A program made the position numbers and the translations under genes. From NCBI RefSeq assembly GCF_001956215.1, contig NZ_MRTQ01000006.1, positions 62,001 to 126,000 of the forward strand: a stretch of 64,000 nucleotides of DNA, given 5' to 3'. The notes beneath the pieces were generated by a model. The model searched no databases and was not told the DNA's origin. It was given only the letters and a program-made list of their open reading frames with translations. Positions 8,196 through 16,704 of the stretch are shown in pieces. This stretch comes from Paenibacillus sp. FSL R5-0490 (lineage in GTDB: Bacteria > Bacillota > Bacilli > Bacillales > Cytobacillaceae). Within the stretch, counting starts at the first letter, position 1. The number at the start of each line of letters is the position of its first letter.

Positions 8196-8431
8196 TAACC
8201 ACTTCTAAGGAGGAAGAAACGAGTGTAAACTATCCCCTCTTAACCTATAAATTATAAAAAGAGGAGATTCATACCTAATTGAACACGTTGCAAAAATGGC
8301 TAATTCTATTTACTTTTTGAAGCATACTTGAAACAAGCTATCTATCAGCTGCCACACTTGAAGTGAAAAACCCGCCGCGCATTCAGGTGGCAGCTCCCAT
8401 TCAGCGAATGAACTAGAAAAAGGTGAACCTA
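8196..8431. other. Intergenic region before ykvA-like gene
   Basis: Contains a strong ribosome-binding-like sequence (AAGGAGGAAG) followed at once by GTG-TAA, so no gene starts there, a CCTCTT/AAGAGG inverted repeat (8235-8265), and a perfect 9-bp stem AGCTGCCAC/GTGGCAGCT (8347-8355 and 8387-8395) around a 31-base loop. No coding frame is convincing. It might hold a decayed end of the Spo0M-like gene. Confidence 0.45.
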
Positions 8432-8710
8432 ATGAAGTTTCTCAAACGCATCAAATTTGTATTTAAATTTTGGAAGTTTCTGCCCTTCCTGAAAGAATAT
8501 TTTTTATCACCGGAAGTATCGGCCGGCAAAAAGCTGTTCCCAATTGCGGCTGGACTTCTGTATATCCTTCTGCCGCTCGACCTTGTTCCAGACTTCCTGT
8601 CGATCTTCGGCTTTACGGATGATATTGTGATTACATCGTTTGTCCTTCAGCAAATGGTGAAGATGGCTCCGGAGTCGTTGAAGGAGAAATATAAGGTGCT
8701 GGAAGAATGA
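8432..8710 (+). CDS. YkvA-like DUF1232 membrane protein
   Basis: 92 residues. The block KKLFPIAAGLLYILLPLDLVPDFLSIFGFTDDIV is the DUF1232 signature, a hydrophobic hairpin found in many small bacterial membrane proteins of unknown function. The ATG at 8432 is preferred to GTG at 8423 because AAGGTGA at 8420-8426 is placed correctly for it. Probably monocistronic, with a terminator just after it. Confidence 0.75.
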   Translation: MKFLKRIKFVFKFWKFLPFLKEYFLSPEVSAGKKLFPIAAGLLYILLPLDLVPDFLSIFGFTDDIVITSFVLQQMVKMAPESLKEKYKVLEE

Positions 8711-8718
8711 TGCTTTTG

Positions 8719-8748
8719 AAGCCTGTGTTATGCAGGCTTTTTTATTTT
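8719..8748 (+). terminator. Intrinsic terminator after ykvA-like gene
   Basis: AAGCCTG and CAGGCTT form a 7-bp stem with a 6-base loop followed by TTTTTATTTT. Confidence 0.8.
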
Positions 8749-8779
8749 GTTTTTTTGAGGTAAGGTCTGACTTCAGACT

Positions 8780-8805
8780 TAAAACCTCCTTCTTTCTGCC
8801 GATAT
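8780..8805 (+). promoter_or_regulatory. Sigma-D-type promoter for BMP-lipoprotein/chemoreceptor pair
   Basis: TAAA, 14 bases, GCCGATAT. The -10 box equals the Bacillus sigma-D consensus and the -35 box is TAAA; spacing of 14 is one below the commonest 15. It lies 36 bases before the lipoprotein start, placing both genes in the motility regulon by inference. Confidence 0.7.
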
Positions 8806-8841
8806 TATGTAAGGCGAAATATTACAACATGGAGGTTTACC

Positions 8842-9816
8842 TTGAAAAAACTATTACCCTTCCTGCTGACGTTCAGCTTACTTCTGGCAGCCTGCTCTGC
8901 CTCTGAACAAAGCACAAACCAGCATAAAGAATATAAAATTGGCATTCTCTTATCGGACACCGGACTTGGAGATGAGTCTTTTAACGACTCTGCATTCCGG
9001 GGCCTGGAAAAAGCCCGTGATGAACTGGGCATTCTGTTTGATTACAAAGAAGCGCCTGACGGGAATTTTGAAAAGCCGCTTGAAGAGCTGGTCAAAGAAG
9101 ATCATGACCTGATTATCGGACTGGGTTTCACAGCACAGGAAGCACTTGAAAAAACAGCGAAGAAATATCCAGAAAAGCAATTTCTGCTGATTGATGCTGT
9201 ATCTGAGCTTGATAATGTCGTCTCACTTACGTTTAAAGAGCATGAAGGCAGCTTTCTTGTCGGAATGCTCGCTGCCATGACAAGCAAAACAGGCAAGCTG
9301 GGATTTATCGGCGGTGTTGATGTCCCCGTCATCCACCATTTTGAAAATGGATTTGTGCAAGGTGCTAAGCATTTCAACCCGAAAATTGAAGTTCTGACGG
9401 AATACGCCGGAAGTTTTGGAGATGCCGCTCTCGGCGGAAAAATTGCCGAGAAGCAAATTGCTGGCGGTGCCGATTTTATATACCCTGCTGCCGGATTCAC
9501 CGGTTTTGGCGCACTGAAAAAAGCCGAAGAAAAAGGCGTGCTTGCAGGCGGTGTCGATTCCGATCAGTACTTTGTTGCAGAAAAAGCCGTTGCCACCTCG
9601 ATGGTCAAAAACATCGACATTGCTGTTTTTAACCTGGTGAAGGAATTGACGGAAAACGGAAAAATCGAAGCTTCTTCCTATGAATGGGGACTGGCAGAAA
9701 ACGGTGTCGGCCTTTCTGAAATCCGGGTCGTCTCCTTAACAGAGAAACAAAAAGCTGCATTAAAAAAAGCAGCAGAAGACATAATCGATGGAAAAATCAC
9801 AGTAAAAGCTGAATAA
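8842..9816 (+). CDS. BMP-family substrate-binding lipoprotein
   Basis: 324 residues with a lipoprotein signal (LLLTFS-type core ending LLAACS, lipobox Cys at about residue 18). The mature part follows the BMP/PnrA fold: YKIGILLSDTGLGDESFNDSA at the start, a central IGLGFTAQEAL and GFIGGVDVPVIHHFENGF. This family usually binds nucleosides for ABC import, but no transporter genes are adjacent. A chemoreceptor gene follows 12 bases later, so the lipoprotein may present ligand to it. The start is TTG, with ATGGAGG just upstream. Confidence 0.85.
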   Translation: MKKLLPFLLTFSLLLAACSASEQSTNQHKEYKIGILLSDTGLGDESFNDSAFRGLEKARDELGILFDYKEAPDGNFEKPLEELVKEDHDLIIGLGFTAQEALEKTAKKYPEKQFLLIDAVSELDNVVSLTFKEHEGSFLVGMLAAMTSKTGKLGFIGGVDVPVIHHFENGFVQGAKHFNPKIEVLTEYAGSFGDAALGGKIAEKQIAGGADFIYPAAGFTGFGALKKAEEKGVLAGGVDSDQYFVAEKAVATSMVKNIDIAVFNLVKELTENGKIEASSYEWGLAENGVGLSEIRVVSLTEKQKAALKKAAEDIIDGKITVKAE

Positions 9817-9828
9817 AGGAGTTCCAAA

Positions 9829-11490
9829 ATGACATTACGAAAACGCCTCATTATTGTCACGCTGATCCCGCTCGCACTCTCGGTCAGCATGATTGGCTTT
9901 ATCATTTACCAAACACTGAACATTCAAAGCTCTGCCAAAGATGATGTGGAACTCCTTCTGAAAGTGAAGGACCTGGAGCAAAGCCTGGTGGTGACAAGCC
10001 AATCGCTTGCCAATTACACCTACAATTCAAGTGATGCCAACAAGGACCAGGCACTAACCATGATGACAGAAGTTCAGGAAAACCTGACTTCCCTCTCTTC
10101 GGTTGCCACAGTTCCTGAGCATAAAAAAATCATCGGAAGCATTGAAGGAAAGTATGCTGAGCTATCGAAAGTTTCCACTGAAGCTTTCAACAAGGGAAAC
10201 AAAGCGGAAATCAAGCGCCAGAGCATACGGATTTCCGGCATTTTAAATGATATGCACCTTTTGAAAAAGCGCACAAATGAATGGTATGAAGGCATTCTTC
10301 AGCAAACCAGCCAGAAAATCGCCTTTATCACGAATTCTTCCCTTATAGGAAGCGCTCTGCTTATTCTTTTATCGGCTGTATTCTCATGGATGGCAGCCCG
10401 AGGAATTACAAAGCCAATCAATGCCATTGTTGAAAAAGCAGAGAAAATCTCAGAGGGCGATTTAACAGCAGACTTATCACGGCTCATCTATAAAGAGAAC
10501 AGCCGCTATGAAGTGGATAAACTAACGGAAGCTTTTTCGAAAATGGTTATGAACCTGAAAGGAACCGTGCAATCCATTGAAGAGGTCAGCCAGAATGTAA
10601 AAGGATTTGCCGGGGATGTGGCTTCCTATATGCACAGCTTAAATGAAAGCAGCAGTCAGGTGGCTGTTTCAACGGACGAATTGGCGAGAGGCAGCCAGGC
10701 CATCTCTGAAGACGTTCAGGCAACCGCTGAATTAATGAGTGTGATGGGTGAGCAGTTTTCCGCTGTCCATCAGTCGAGTGCCGAGAGTGCTGTGCAAAGT
10801 ACACAGGCATTGGAATCTGTTCACCAAGGACGGGTGTCTTTAGAAAAACAAATGAGGCTTGCTGACGAAATCTCCAGTTCGTCCAACCATATTAGAAGTT
10901 CAGTCAGTGAATTTGCCCAGTTCACCAAGGAAATTGAAGGGGCAGCTAACACGGTGAAAGAAATTGCGGATCAAACTAATCTGCTGGCATTAAACGCAGC
11001 GATTGAAGCAGCCCGTGCCGGTGAAGCCGGAAAAGGATTTGCGGTTGTGGCAGAAGAAGTCCGGAAGCTTGCTGATTCTTCATCAAAAGCAACCGATCTG
11101 ATTGCATCAATGGTCAGCAATATCCAAAATGGAATCAGCCATATTTACAATGCCACCGAGCAGGGACATGCCCTTTCAAAAGAGCAATCCCAATCGATGA
11201 GTGAGACGGAACAAGTCTTTGAAACCATCTCTGCACATGTATCCGGCATACACAGCCATTTGGAGAAATTGGTTGAAGATATGAAGAGCTCCAGTGATAT
11301 GAGTCAGCAGGTCATTAGCGCTGTGGAGAACATTTCGGCAGTAACCGAGGAAACAGCTGCCGGGACTGAGGAAATCTCAGCTTCTACTGAAGAACAGCTT
11401 CGCGCGTTTGAGCAGGTTATGGTAAAGGTGGAGCAGCTGAAAGAAATGACCGGTGTGATGGAGAGGGAATTGGAGAAGTTTACGGTTTAA
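9829..11490 (+). CDS. Methyl-accepting chemotaxis protein
   Basis: 553 residues: an N-terminal membrane helix (about 10-30), an extracellular four-helix-like sensor (30-160), a second membrane helix (about 165-188), a HAMP domain ([19 protein letters not shown]) and a long signalling coiled coil with the conserved hairpin tip [19 protein letters not shown]. It passes attractant signals to CheA/CheW. AAAGGAG precedes the ATG. Pairing with the BMP lipoprotein suggests indirect sensing through a binding protein. Confidence 0.92.
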   Translation: MTLRKRLIIVTLIPLALSVSMIGFIIYQTLNIQSSAKDDVELLLKVKDLEQSLVVTSQSLANYTYNSSDANKDQALTMMTEVQENLTSLSSVATVPEHKKIIGSIEGKYAELSKVSTEAFNKGNKAEIKRQSIRISGILNDMHLLKKRTNEWYEGILQQTSQKIAFITNSSLIGSALLILLSAVFSWMAARGITKPINAIVEKAEKISEGDLTADLSRLIYKENSRYEVDKLTEAFSKMVMNLKGTVQSIEEVSQNVKGFAGDVASYMHSLNESSSQVAVSTDELARGSQAISEDVQATAELMSVMGEQFSAVHQSSAESAVQSTQALESVHQGRVSLEKQMRLADEISSSSNHIRSSVSEFAQFTKEIEGAANTVKEIADQTNLLALNAAIEAARAGEAGKGFAVVAEEVRKLADSSSKATDLIASMVSNIQNGISHIYNATEQGHALSKEQSQSMSETEQVFETISAHVSGIHSHLEKLVEDMKSSSDMSQQVISAVENISAVTEETAAGTEEISASTEEQLRAFEQVMVKVEQLKEMTGVMERELEKFTV

Positions 11491-11532
11491 GGGGGTTTTT
11501 GGCAGTGTCGTTTTAGGTGAAGATGTGAACGA

Positions 11533-11645
11533 TGCAAATAGATCGAGGAAACCTGCAAATAGAAGAGCGATTTTCGCAAATAGAGCTTGATATCTGCAAA
11601 TAGAACAGCGAAATTGCAAATAGCAGGCCAATTCCTGCAAATAGC
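11533..11645 (-). repeat. TCTATTTGCA array 2, six units
   Basis: Six copies of the CTATTTGCA core on the - strand in the gap between the convergent chemoreceptor and hpf genes, with steps of 21, 20, 20, 21 and 21 bases. One unit is TCTATTTGCGA. Spacers are unrelated to those of the other arrays. The array sits directly before the shared terminator at 11669. Confidence 0.9.
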
Positions 11646-11668
11646 CCAATAGTGAATCCGCACCAAAC

Positions 11669-11697
11669 GAAAACCCCGCTTCAGCAGCGGGGTTTTC
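11669..11697. terminator. Bidirectional terminator between chemoreceptor and hpf genes
   Basis: A perfect 12-bp stem (GAAAACCCCGCT with its complement) around a 5-base loop, with T-rich sequence leaving in both directions. Confidence 0.85.
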
Positions 11698-11705
11698 ACG
11701 TTTTA

Positions 11706-12263
11706 TTATTGTGCTTCAATCAGACCATAGCGGCCGTCTTTACGCTTGTACACTACATTTGTTAAATTAGACTCGGCATTCGTGAACACGTAGAAGCTGT
11801 GGCCCAGCATGTTCATCTGCAGGATCGCCTCTTCACTGTCCATCGGCTTCAGATCGAAGCTCTTTTGGCGGACAACTTCAAGATCGTTATCCTCCTCGTC
11901 CAGTTCAGGTGGCTCTGCCTCATTTTCAAGCGCTGCAAACACAGCAGTCAGATTGCCCTTTTCACGGAATTTGCGGTTCACTTTTGTTTTATGTTTGCGG
12001 ATTTGACGCTCCAATTTATCGGTAATCAGATCAATCGCTGCATACATATCATCATGATCTTCCTCTGCACGAAGAACCAGGTTCGGCATCGGAATCGTTA
12101 CTTCCACTTTAGAACGGTTATTGTTATACGTTTTTAAATTTACATGTACATTTGCATCAGGAGTTTCAGTAAAATACCTTTCTAACTTCGCAATTTTCTT
12201 CTCTACGTACTCTCTAATTGCTGGAGTTACCTCAATGTTTTCACCACGAATGTTGTAATTCAT
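11706..12263 (-). CDS. hpf: Long-form ribosome hibernation promoting factor
   Basis: 185 residues: an N-terminal S30AE domain (MNYNIRGENIEVTPAIREYV to about residue 100), an acidic linker, and the C-terminal dimerisation domain (KPMDSEEAILQMNMLGHSFYVF) of the long form that joins 70S ribosomes into inactive 100S dimers. The start is the ATG at 12263, preceded by AAGGAGGAG; an in-frame upstream codon at 12284 is rejected. A sigma-B-like promoter lies upstream, consistent with B. subtilis yvyD. Confidence 0.92.
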   Translation of the reverse strand: MNYNIRGENIEVTPAIREYVEKKIAKLERYFTETPDANVHVNLKTYNNNRSKVEVTIPMPNLVLRAEEDHDDMYAAIDLITDKLERQIRKHKTKVNRKFREKGNLTAVFAALENEAEPPELDEEDNDLEVVRQKSFDLKPMDSEEAILQMNMLGHSFYVFTNAESNLTNVVYKRKDGRYGLIEAQ

Positions 12264-12396
12264 ACGTGAACTCCTCCTTCTCATTATACAATGACAACCC
12301 TTTCATTAGCGTTTACTGTGAAAATCACCAGTAATGTCTGAAAAGGAAATGCCTAGTCTTAAAAGTATATTAAGACTATGTATTTATATTTCTATT

Positions 12397-12422
12397 TTAC
12401 CCCTAAAAACTCCTGCTGAAAC
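12397..12422 (-). promoter_or_regulatory. Sigma-B-like promoter for hpf
   Basis: On the - strand GTTTCA, 14 bases, GGGTAA, close to the sigma-B consensus GTTTAA-N12-15-GGGTAT. B. subtilis hpf/yvyD is known to be under sigma-B and sigma-H control. A TGTCGAA (Spo0A-box core) lies just upstream at 12445-12451. Confidence 0.55.
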
Positions 12423-12464
12423 TGGTAAAAAGATTGAGAATATTTGTCGAATTGGTGACTTATA

Positions 12465-12496
12465 TAAAAAAATGAGCAGCTGATTTCACTGCTCAT
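12465..12496 (-). terminator. Terminator of the flaG-fliD-fliS-fliT-yjfB operon
   Basis: ATGAGCAG and CTGCTCAT pair around a 9-base loop and run into seven Ts on the - strand. The stem includes the stop codon of the yjfB-like gene. Confidence 0.8.
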
Positions 12497-12693
12497 CCTT
12501 TTATATCAATATGTCCGCCCAAATGAGGCTGGGCTGCGTGCTGGAGAGCCTGTACCTGAGACCCGCTCATCATCTTATTAATGAATTCTGCATTTCCTGC
12601 TGCCTGGTCCATGGCTTTTTTCATGACTGAGATGGATGCCTGCTGCTGGACCTGGCCTTGGGATAAGATCATAGACATTAAGGGGATATCCAA
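12493..12693 (-). CDS. yjfB: YjfB-family putative motility protein
   Basis: 66 residues, MDIPLMSMILSQGQVQQQASISVMKKAMD, matching the short YjfB family, which is often sigma-D-controlled; its function is unknown. The start is TTG at 12693, with GGAGGTG placed correctly. Last gene of the fliD operon, 29 bases after the unknown 128-residue gene. Confidence 0.7.
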   Translation of the reverse strand: MDIPLMSMILSQGQVQQQASISVMKKAMDQAAGNAEFINKMMSGSQVQALQHAAQPHLGGHIDIKG

Positions 12694-12722
12694 GTGAACA
12701 CCTCCGGGACTGTTAACCTTAT

Positions 12723-13109
12723 TCAGGATTGGATATATGGATTTAACTCCTGCTGAATATTATTATGCCACTGCGTAAATGCAGGATAGAGCTTTTTCGA
12801 AATGATTTCCTGTCTAACAGGCAGATCATCGAAGTTCTGAATAAGCAGTTCAGCCTGATCAGCTACTGTACTGATATCAGCGATTGCTTTAAGCATGGGC
12901 TGATTGTCTCGAACAAGCTGGCTAAGCTGTTCATGGGCTGAAGCAACTTTAGGAAACGCCTGAAAAATATCACCGAGAAGCCGCTCTCCCTCTGTTTTAC
13001 TGAAATCGCTAAAGCTTTTTACGATATAATCGAATGCTTCATCTATGGTATATAAAAGATCGCTGTATTCCTTCAGGAAAAGGTATTGGTCTTCGGTCAA
13101 AGTCAACAA
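12723..13109 (-). CDS. Unknown 128-residue helical protein in the fliD operon
   Basis: Not recognised. It is rich in helix-forming residues, has no Cys, signal peptide or membrane segment, and resembles small flagellar export chaperones only in size and character. Codons follow directly from fliT (10-base gap), with AGGTGA before a TTG start. Position suggests a flagellar secretion or filament-cap role, but this is inference from context alone. Confidence 0.6.
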   Translation of the reverse strand: MLTLTEDQYLFLKEYSDLLYTIDEAFDYIVKSFSDFSKTEGERLLGDIFQAFPKVASAHEQLSQLVRDNQPMLKAIADISTVADQAELLIQNFDDLPVRQEIISKKLYPAFTQWHNNIQQELNPYIQS

Positions 13110-13119
13110 TGTTAGTCAC

Positions 13120-13464
13120 CTATTTTCTTTTATCATAAAACATGCCATCCGTTGCCATGGATTGATAGGGATTAGCATATTTTCCGGTTGATTCCTTTTT
13201 AATGCTTAAGTCTTTGATGTCTTTTTGGATAAAAAGCTTTTCCCTTGTCATGAGCTGGGTGACTTTTGCATTCAGGCTGATGAGCCTGGCTCCCAAGTCC
13301 TTTTCGGCGTCTGAATATGGAGGAGCCATGCCAGCCATTGCCTGCTGGCGGTTTTCAAGCAGGCTTTCAACCTGACTGATTTTCGCATCACGGTCAAGCC
13401 CGGTATCTTCAAGTAATGCTATTAGCTTTTGTGTTGCATCATAGAAGGTTTGTACTGAACTCAC
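13120..13464 (-). CDS. fliT: FliT-like flagellar export chaperone
   Basis: 114 residues of mainly alpha-helix, starting MSSVQTFYDATQKLIALLE. In Bacillus, FliT follows FliS and chaperones the filament cap FliD. The GTG start shares one base with the fliS stop (TAGTG), so it is chosen over a longer frame that would run into fliS. Sequence similarity within the family is low; assignment leans on order and size. Confidence 0.7.
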   Translation of the reverse strand: MSSVQTFYDATQKLIALLEDTGLDRDAKISQVESLLENRQQAMAGMAPPYSDAEKDLGARLISLNAKVTQLMTREKLFIQKDIKDLSIKKESTGKYANPYQSMATDGMFYDKRK

Positions 13465-13865
13465 TAAACTGTACCGCCCTGCGAGAACTGCTTCTGGCGG
13501 TTCACCTGGATGACTTCCTTCCACGTATCCCGGAACTCAGTTACCAGGCCTTCTACCTCATCCAGTATGGAAGCATCATTTTTAATGTTAGCTTCCATTA
13601 ATCTGCGATTCATGAAGTCGTACAATGACATCATATTTTTAGAAACTTCGATGTCCATATTTAATGTAACCATCAGCTCCTGAATAATAGATTGAGCCTT
13701 TTGGATATTGGTGTTTTTCATTTCAATATTCTTTTCCTCAATGGCTTTCTTTGCCTGATGAATAAACTTTAGGCAGCCGTTATACAGCATCAGCGTCAGC
13801 TCTCCCGGAGATGCGGTATTCACTGAGTTTTGCTGATAGGATTGATATGGATTGCTTACTGCCAT
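13464..13865 (-). CDS. fliS: Flagellin export chaperone FliS
   Basis: 133 residues with the family hallmark N-terminus NPYQSYQQNSVNTASPGELTLMLYNGCLKFI. It binds the flagellin C-terminus and delivers it to the export gate; in Bacillus it also frees FliW to inhibit CsrA. The ATG at 13865 lies eight bases after AAAGGAG. It sits between fliD and fliT. Confidence 0.93.
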   Translation of the reverse strand: MAVSNPYQSYQQNSVNTASPGELTLMLYNGCLKFIHQAKKAIEEKNIEMKNTNIQKAQSIIQELMVTLNMDIEVSKNMMSLYDFMNRRLMEANIKNDASILDEVEGLVTEFRDTWKEVIQVNRQKQFSQGGTV

Positions 13866-13883
13866 TTGTAACACTCCTTTTTC

Positions 13884-16007
13884 TTACATGCCCCCGCTAA
13901 ATTGGTTCATAAGGAACATGGATTGCTCATTGGAACGCTGAATCGCTTTTTCCATGGCGGTGAATTGGCGCCAGTAGCGGTCTTCAACCTGCTTTAATTT
14001 ATTTTCAAAACTATCAATCCGCTTGCCCACATCATTCAGTTCCCTGCCGATGGTAAACTGCTGATTGGTTGAAAAGCTGTTTCCGGCTTTTGTCTTCAAT
14101 TTATCCATTGCAGCGTTCACCGTATCATATAGCCTGTGGGCAATCCCTCTCTGTCCGTCTGTCTGCCCTTCCCCTCTAAAAAGATTCTCAACAGACACAG
14201 GATCATCTTCGATTGCCTTTTTCAGGGCAGCTTCATCAATTTCAAGCTTTCCGCCTTCTAAATAATTGCTGGTCGTTTTAATGCCGATACTGGCCAGCTG
14301 ATTATAAAGCGGAGAAACAAGATCATTCGATACAGGCTGGTAAAAGTTCATCCGCATCCCCGATAAAACAGACTGGAGCGTAGAATCCTTGCGCAGGAGA
14401 CCGCTTTTAGCTCTCTCCTCCCATTGCTCCTGCTGCTTGTCTGATAGTTGCTCACGCTGCTCATCGGTTAATGGGGTATAGCTTCTATAGCGCTCTTCAC
14501 CAGTCTTTTTCTGAATTTTATCGATCATATCATTGTATTTATCAACAAATGCCTTAATATTGTCAAAAACCTTTGTGGAATCATTGCTGACATTAATGCT
14601 GACCGGCTGATCTTCAAAGGTCTGCTTAAGAGTGAAGGTAACACCGTTCACTTCAAATGTATTTGAGCTCCGATTGGTAGCCAATCCGTTAATCACAAAT
14701 TCAGCGTTTCTACCTTCTTCTTTGACCGCAGCCCCTTTAAAGCGCAGAACATCATTTAGAAAGCTGCCGCTTGTCGTGATCTCAGCCCCGTCTTTATTAA
14801 AATCACCCGTCTCTGTGCGAGTCATCGTCATTTGGCCAGTAGCACTGTCAAAGAACATGTTGACACCAGCGCTTGAAGCATTAACTTTACTGATGACGTT
14901 ATTCAGAGACTCAGTGCCTGAAATAAGGAAGGAGTCATGACGCTCTCCTTTAGAGGTTGAGGTATCGACTGAAAAAGCAGTGTATTTGTGGTCATATGCA
15001 ATCTCCAGACTCACCGTTGTACTAGATCCCTCTGCCGGTTTTTGCATATCAGCATTAAACGTGATTTTTCCTGTTTCGTAGTTAAGGGTGCCTACCACTT
15101 TATTCGCATCATCGAGTATTTCTCTTTCTCCATTCACGATATTGCCCATTGAAAAAGTTTTCTCAGTGGTCGTTCCGGAAGTGGTTTCCTTAATCTTAAT
15201 GCTTTTCACTTCGTTCAAGGCACCTTGTGCCAATTGAATGGAAGAAGTGCTGCTTGAAATAGCGTGTGAACCCGTCCGTTCAGTAGCCACATAATCAATC
15301 TTAATGACACTTCCCTTTGCAAGTTCCTTGCCGAATTGCAGGGTTCCATCATCTTTTACCAGCACTTCATTCTCTTTTAAGGGACGGTTCGCCGCAGTTA
15401 ATTCTGCCTCACTCAGCGCATTAAGCCCTGCCCCATTAACCTTTACACTCCACGAGCTGAGTTCACTTAGATCCACTTTGGACATATCTCCGAAGCTAAT
15501 AGCAGCTGGATCGGTCACATCAATATTTTTAGTTAAAACGGCACCATTTTTCCACGCACTCGCGACAGTGTTTCCATTTGAATCTGTATGATTGCCTTTA
15601 TACATAAGACTGCTTTCCTGTGCATATAGGCTTTTGCTTGGGTCTATGGACTTCCCATCCGCAGAAATGCTGCCGCCGTTCACTCGAGTTTCAGCACTTG
15701 CCAGCTGTGTTACTTTCGAAATCGAGTAAGAAGACTGACTGGCCGCACCGCTAGCTGTGGCAGTTACCATTGCTTCATTTGAAGAAGTTGTCAGACGGGA
15801 GCGATAACGTGTAGTCAGTTTCATCTGAGTCAATTCACTTCTAAAGTCCAATAGTAATGAATTCATTGCACGATAATCATCCCGCTGCCATTCTAACACT
15901 TGTTTCTTCTGCTTTAATTTATCAAGAGGCATCCGTTCTGCCTTCATTAGATCTGATACAAGCTGGTCAATATCCATACCGCTCGCCAGACCTCCGATTC
16001 TAACCAA
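13884..16007 (-). CDS. fliD: Flagellar filament cap protein FliD (HAP2)
   Basis: 707 residues. The N-terminus VRIGGLASGMDIDQLVSDL and the C-terminal helical region (ELNDVGKRIDSFENKLKQVE) are the conserved D0/D1 parts that form the cap pentamer. The middle is rich in Ser/Thr/Gly and is much longer than in B. subtilis FliD (about 500 residues), so the exposed domain is enlarged. The start is TTG at 16007 after GGAGGAG. Cotranscribed with flaG upstream. Confidence 0.93.
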   Translation of the reverse strand: MVRIGGLASGMDIDQLVSDLMKAERMPLDKLKQKKQVLEWQRDDYRAMNSLLLDFRSELTQMKLTTRYRSRLTTSSNEAMVTATASGAASQSSYSISKVTQLASAETRVNGGSISADGKSIDPSKSLYAQESSLMYKGNHTDSNGNTVASAWKNGAVLTKNIDVTDPAAISFGDMSKVDLSELSSWSVKVNGAGLNALSEAELTAANRPLKENEVLVKDDGTLQFGKELAKGSVIKIDYVATERTGSHAISSSTSSIQLAQGALNEVKSIKIKETTSGTTTEKTFSMGNIVNGEREILDDANKVVGTLNYETGKITFNADMQKPAEGSSTTVSLEIAYDHKYTAFSVDTSTSKGERHDSFLISGTESLNNVISKVNASSAGVNMFFDSATGQMTMTRTETGDFNKDGAEITTSGSFLNDVLRFKGAAVKEEGRNAEFVINGLATNRSSNTFEVNGVTFTLKQTFEDQPVSINVSNDSTKVFDNIKAFVDKYNDMIDKIQKKTGEERYRSYTPLTDEQREQLSDKQQEQWEERAKSGLLRKDSTLQSVLSGMRMNFYQPVSNDLVSPLYNQLASIGIKTTSNYLEGGKLEIDEAALKKAIEDDPVSVENLFRGEGQTDGQRGIAHRLYDTVNAAMDKLKTKAGNSFSTNQQFTIGRELNDVGKRIDSFENKLKQVEDRYWRQFTAMEKAIQRSNEQSMFLMNQFSGGM

Positions 16008-16021
16008 TGAGAACTCCTCCT

Positions 16022-16381
16022 TTAAATCTTCTTATCTACCATCAGTCCAACAAAATCTGTCATTGCTGCGTACATATCCAGCATTTTTTTTGATGGGATT
16101 TCCTTTACTACTTCCTGGGTTAGGTCATCAACTAGTGTTACGTAATATTCATTTAACTCTTCGTGAAGAACAAACTTTAATGAAGTGTGAGAAGCTTGTA
16201 AGAACTCGTTCATGCTATCGACTACTTCTGTTAGCTGTTCTTCCTTCAGTGGTTCAACATGTTTACGTGCTGGCTGTTCGAGTATATTAGATTCTTTTTT
16301 TGTAAACTCATTATTTACTTCATTATTATTAGAAAATCTAGGTGTAAGAGGCATGTGTTGAGATGATAACCGATCGATCAT
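16022..16381 (-). CDS. flaG: FlaG family flagellar protein
   Basis: 119 residues: a variable polar N-terminus and the conserved C-terminal FlaG block (LKFVLHEELNEYYVTLVDDLTQEVVKEIPSKKMLDMYAAM). FlaG proteins affect filament length. First gene of the fliD operon. A sigma-D-like promoter lies about 40 bases upstream and TAGGGG precedes the ATG. Confidence 0.88.
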   Translation of the reverse strand: MIDRLSSQHMPLTPRFSNNNEVNNEFTKKESNILEQPARKHVEPLKEEQLTEVVDSMNEFLQASHTSLKFVLHEELNEYYVTLVDDLTQEVVKEIPSKKMLDMYAAMTDFVGLMVDKKI

Positions 16382-16421
16382 GAAAATCCCCTACCTATAT
16401 TAAATGTATTTCTTAGTTTTT

Positions 16422-16448
16422 ATATCGGAAGGGAAGCAGAAATGTTGA
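16422..16448 (-). promoter_or_regulatory. Sigma-D-like promoter for flaG-fliD operon
   Basis: On the - strand TCAA, 15 bases, TCCGATAT: one mismatch at each box against TAAA-N15-GCCGATAT. The predicted leader is about 30 bases. Confidence 0.6.
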
Positions 16449-16508
16449 GAGGGAAATTAGGCGGAGAGAATATTGTGATATTGCGGGGGAGATCCTTTAT
16501 TAGAACCA

Positions 16509-16564
16509 TTAAAGAGTAGGAAACCATCCTCTTTAATTCATTACCGTATGTGGGGACAGGCACC
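16509..16564. repeat. Inverted repeat and GGTGCCTGTCCCC-type short repeat
   Basis: TTAAAGAG and CTCTTTAA (16509-16536) form a hairpin arm. Fourteen bases later lies GTGGGGACAGGCACC (16550-16564), the complement of a GGTGCCTGTCCCC sequence, a related form of which occurs at 30795. Role unknown; not coding. Confidence 0.5.
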
Positions 16565-16649
16565 GATTCTTCGGGTCAAACTGTTCACTTTTAATGTATA
16601 GACTTGATTCCAATTGATTCCTCTCCCTCCAGAGTTAAATGAATGAGAC

Positions 16650-16693
16650 TTTAAAACCAAAAACATAAGACCCCAGATAAACTAGGGTCCTAT
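16650..16693 (-). terminator. Terminator behind flagellin remnant
   Basis: CATAGGACCC and GGGGTCTTATG pair on the - strand, followed by TTTTTGGTTTT. It lies where a flagellin gene's terminator would be, directly after the remnant stop codon, and may now end the fliB transcript. Confidence 0.7.
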
Positions 16694-16704
16694 GCTTAGT
16701 TAAA

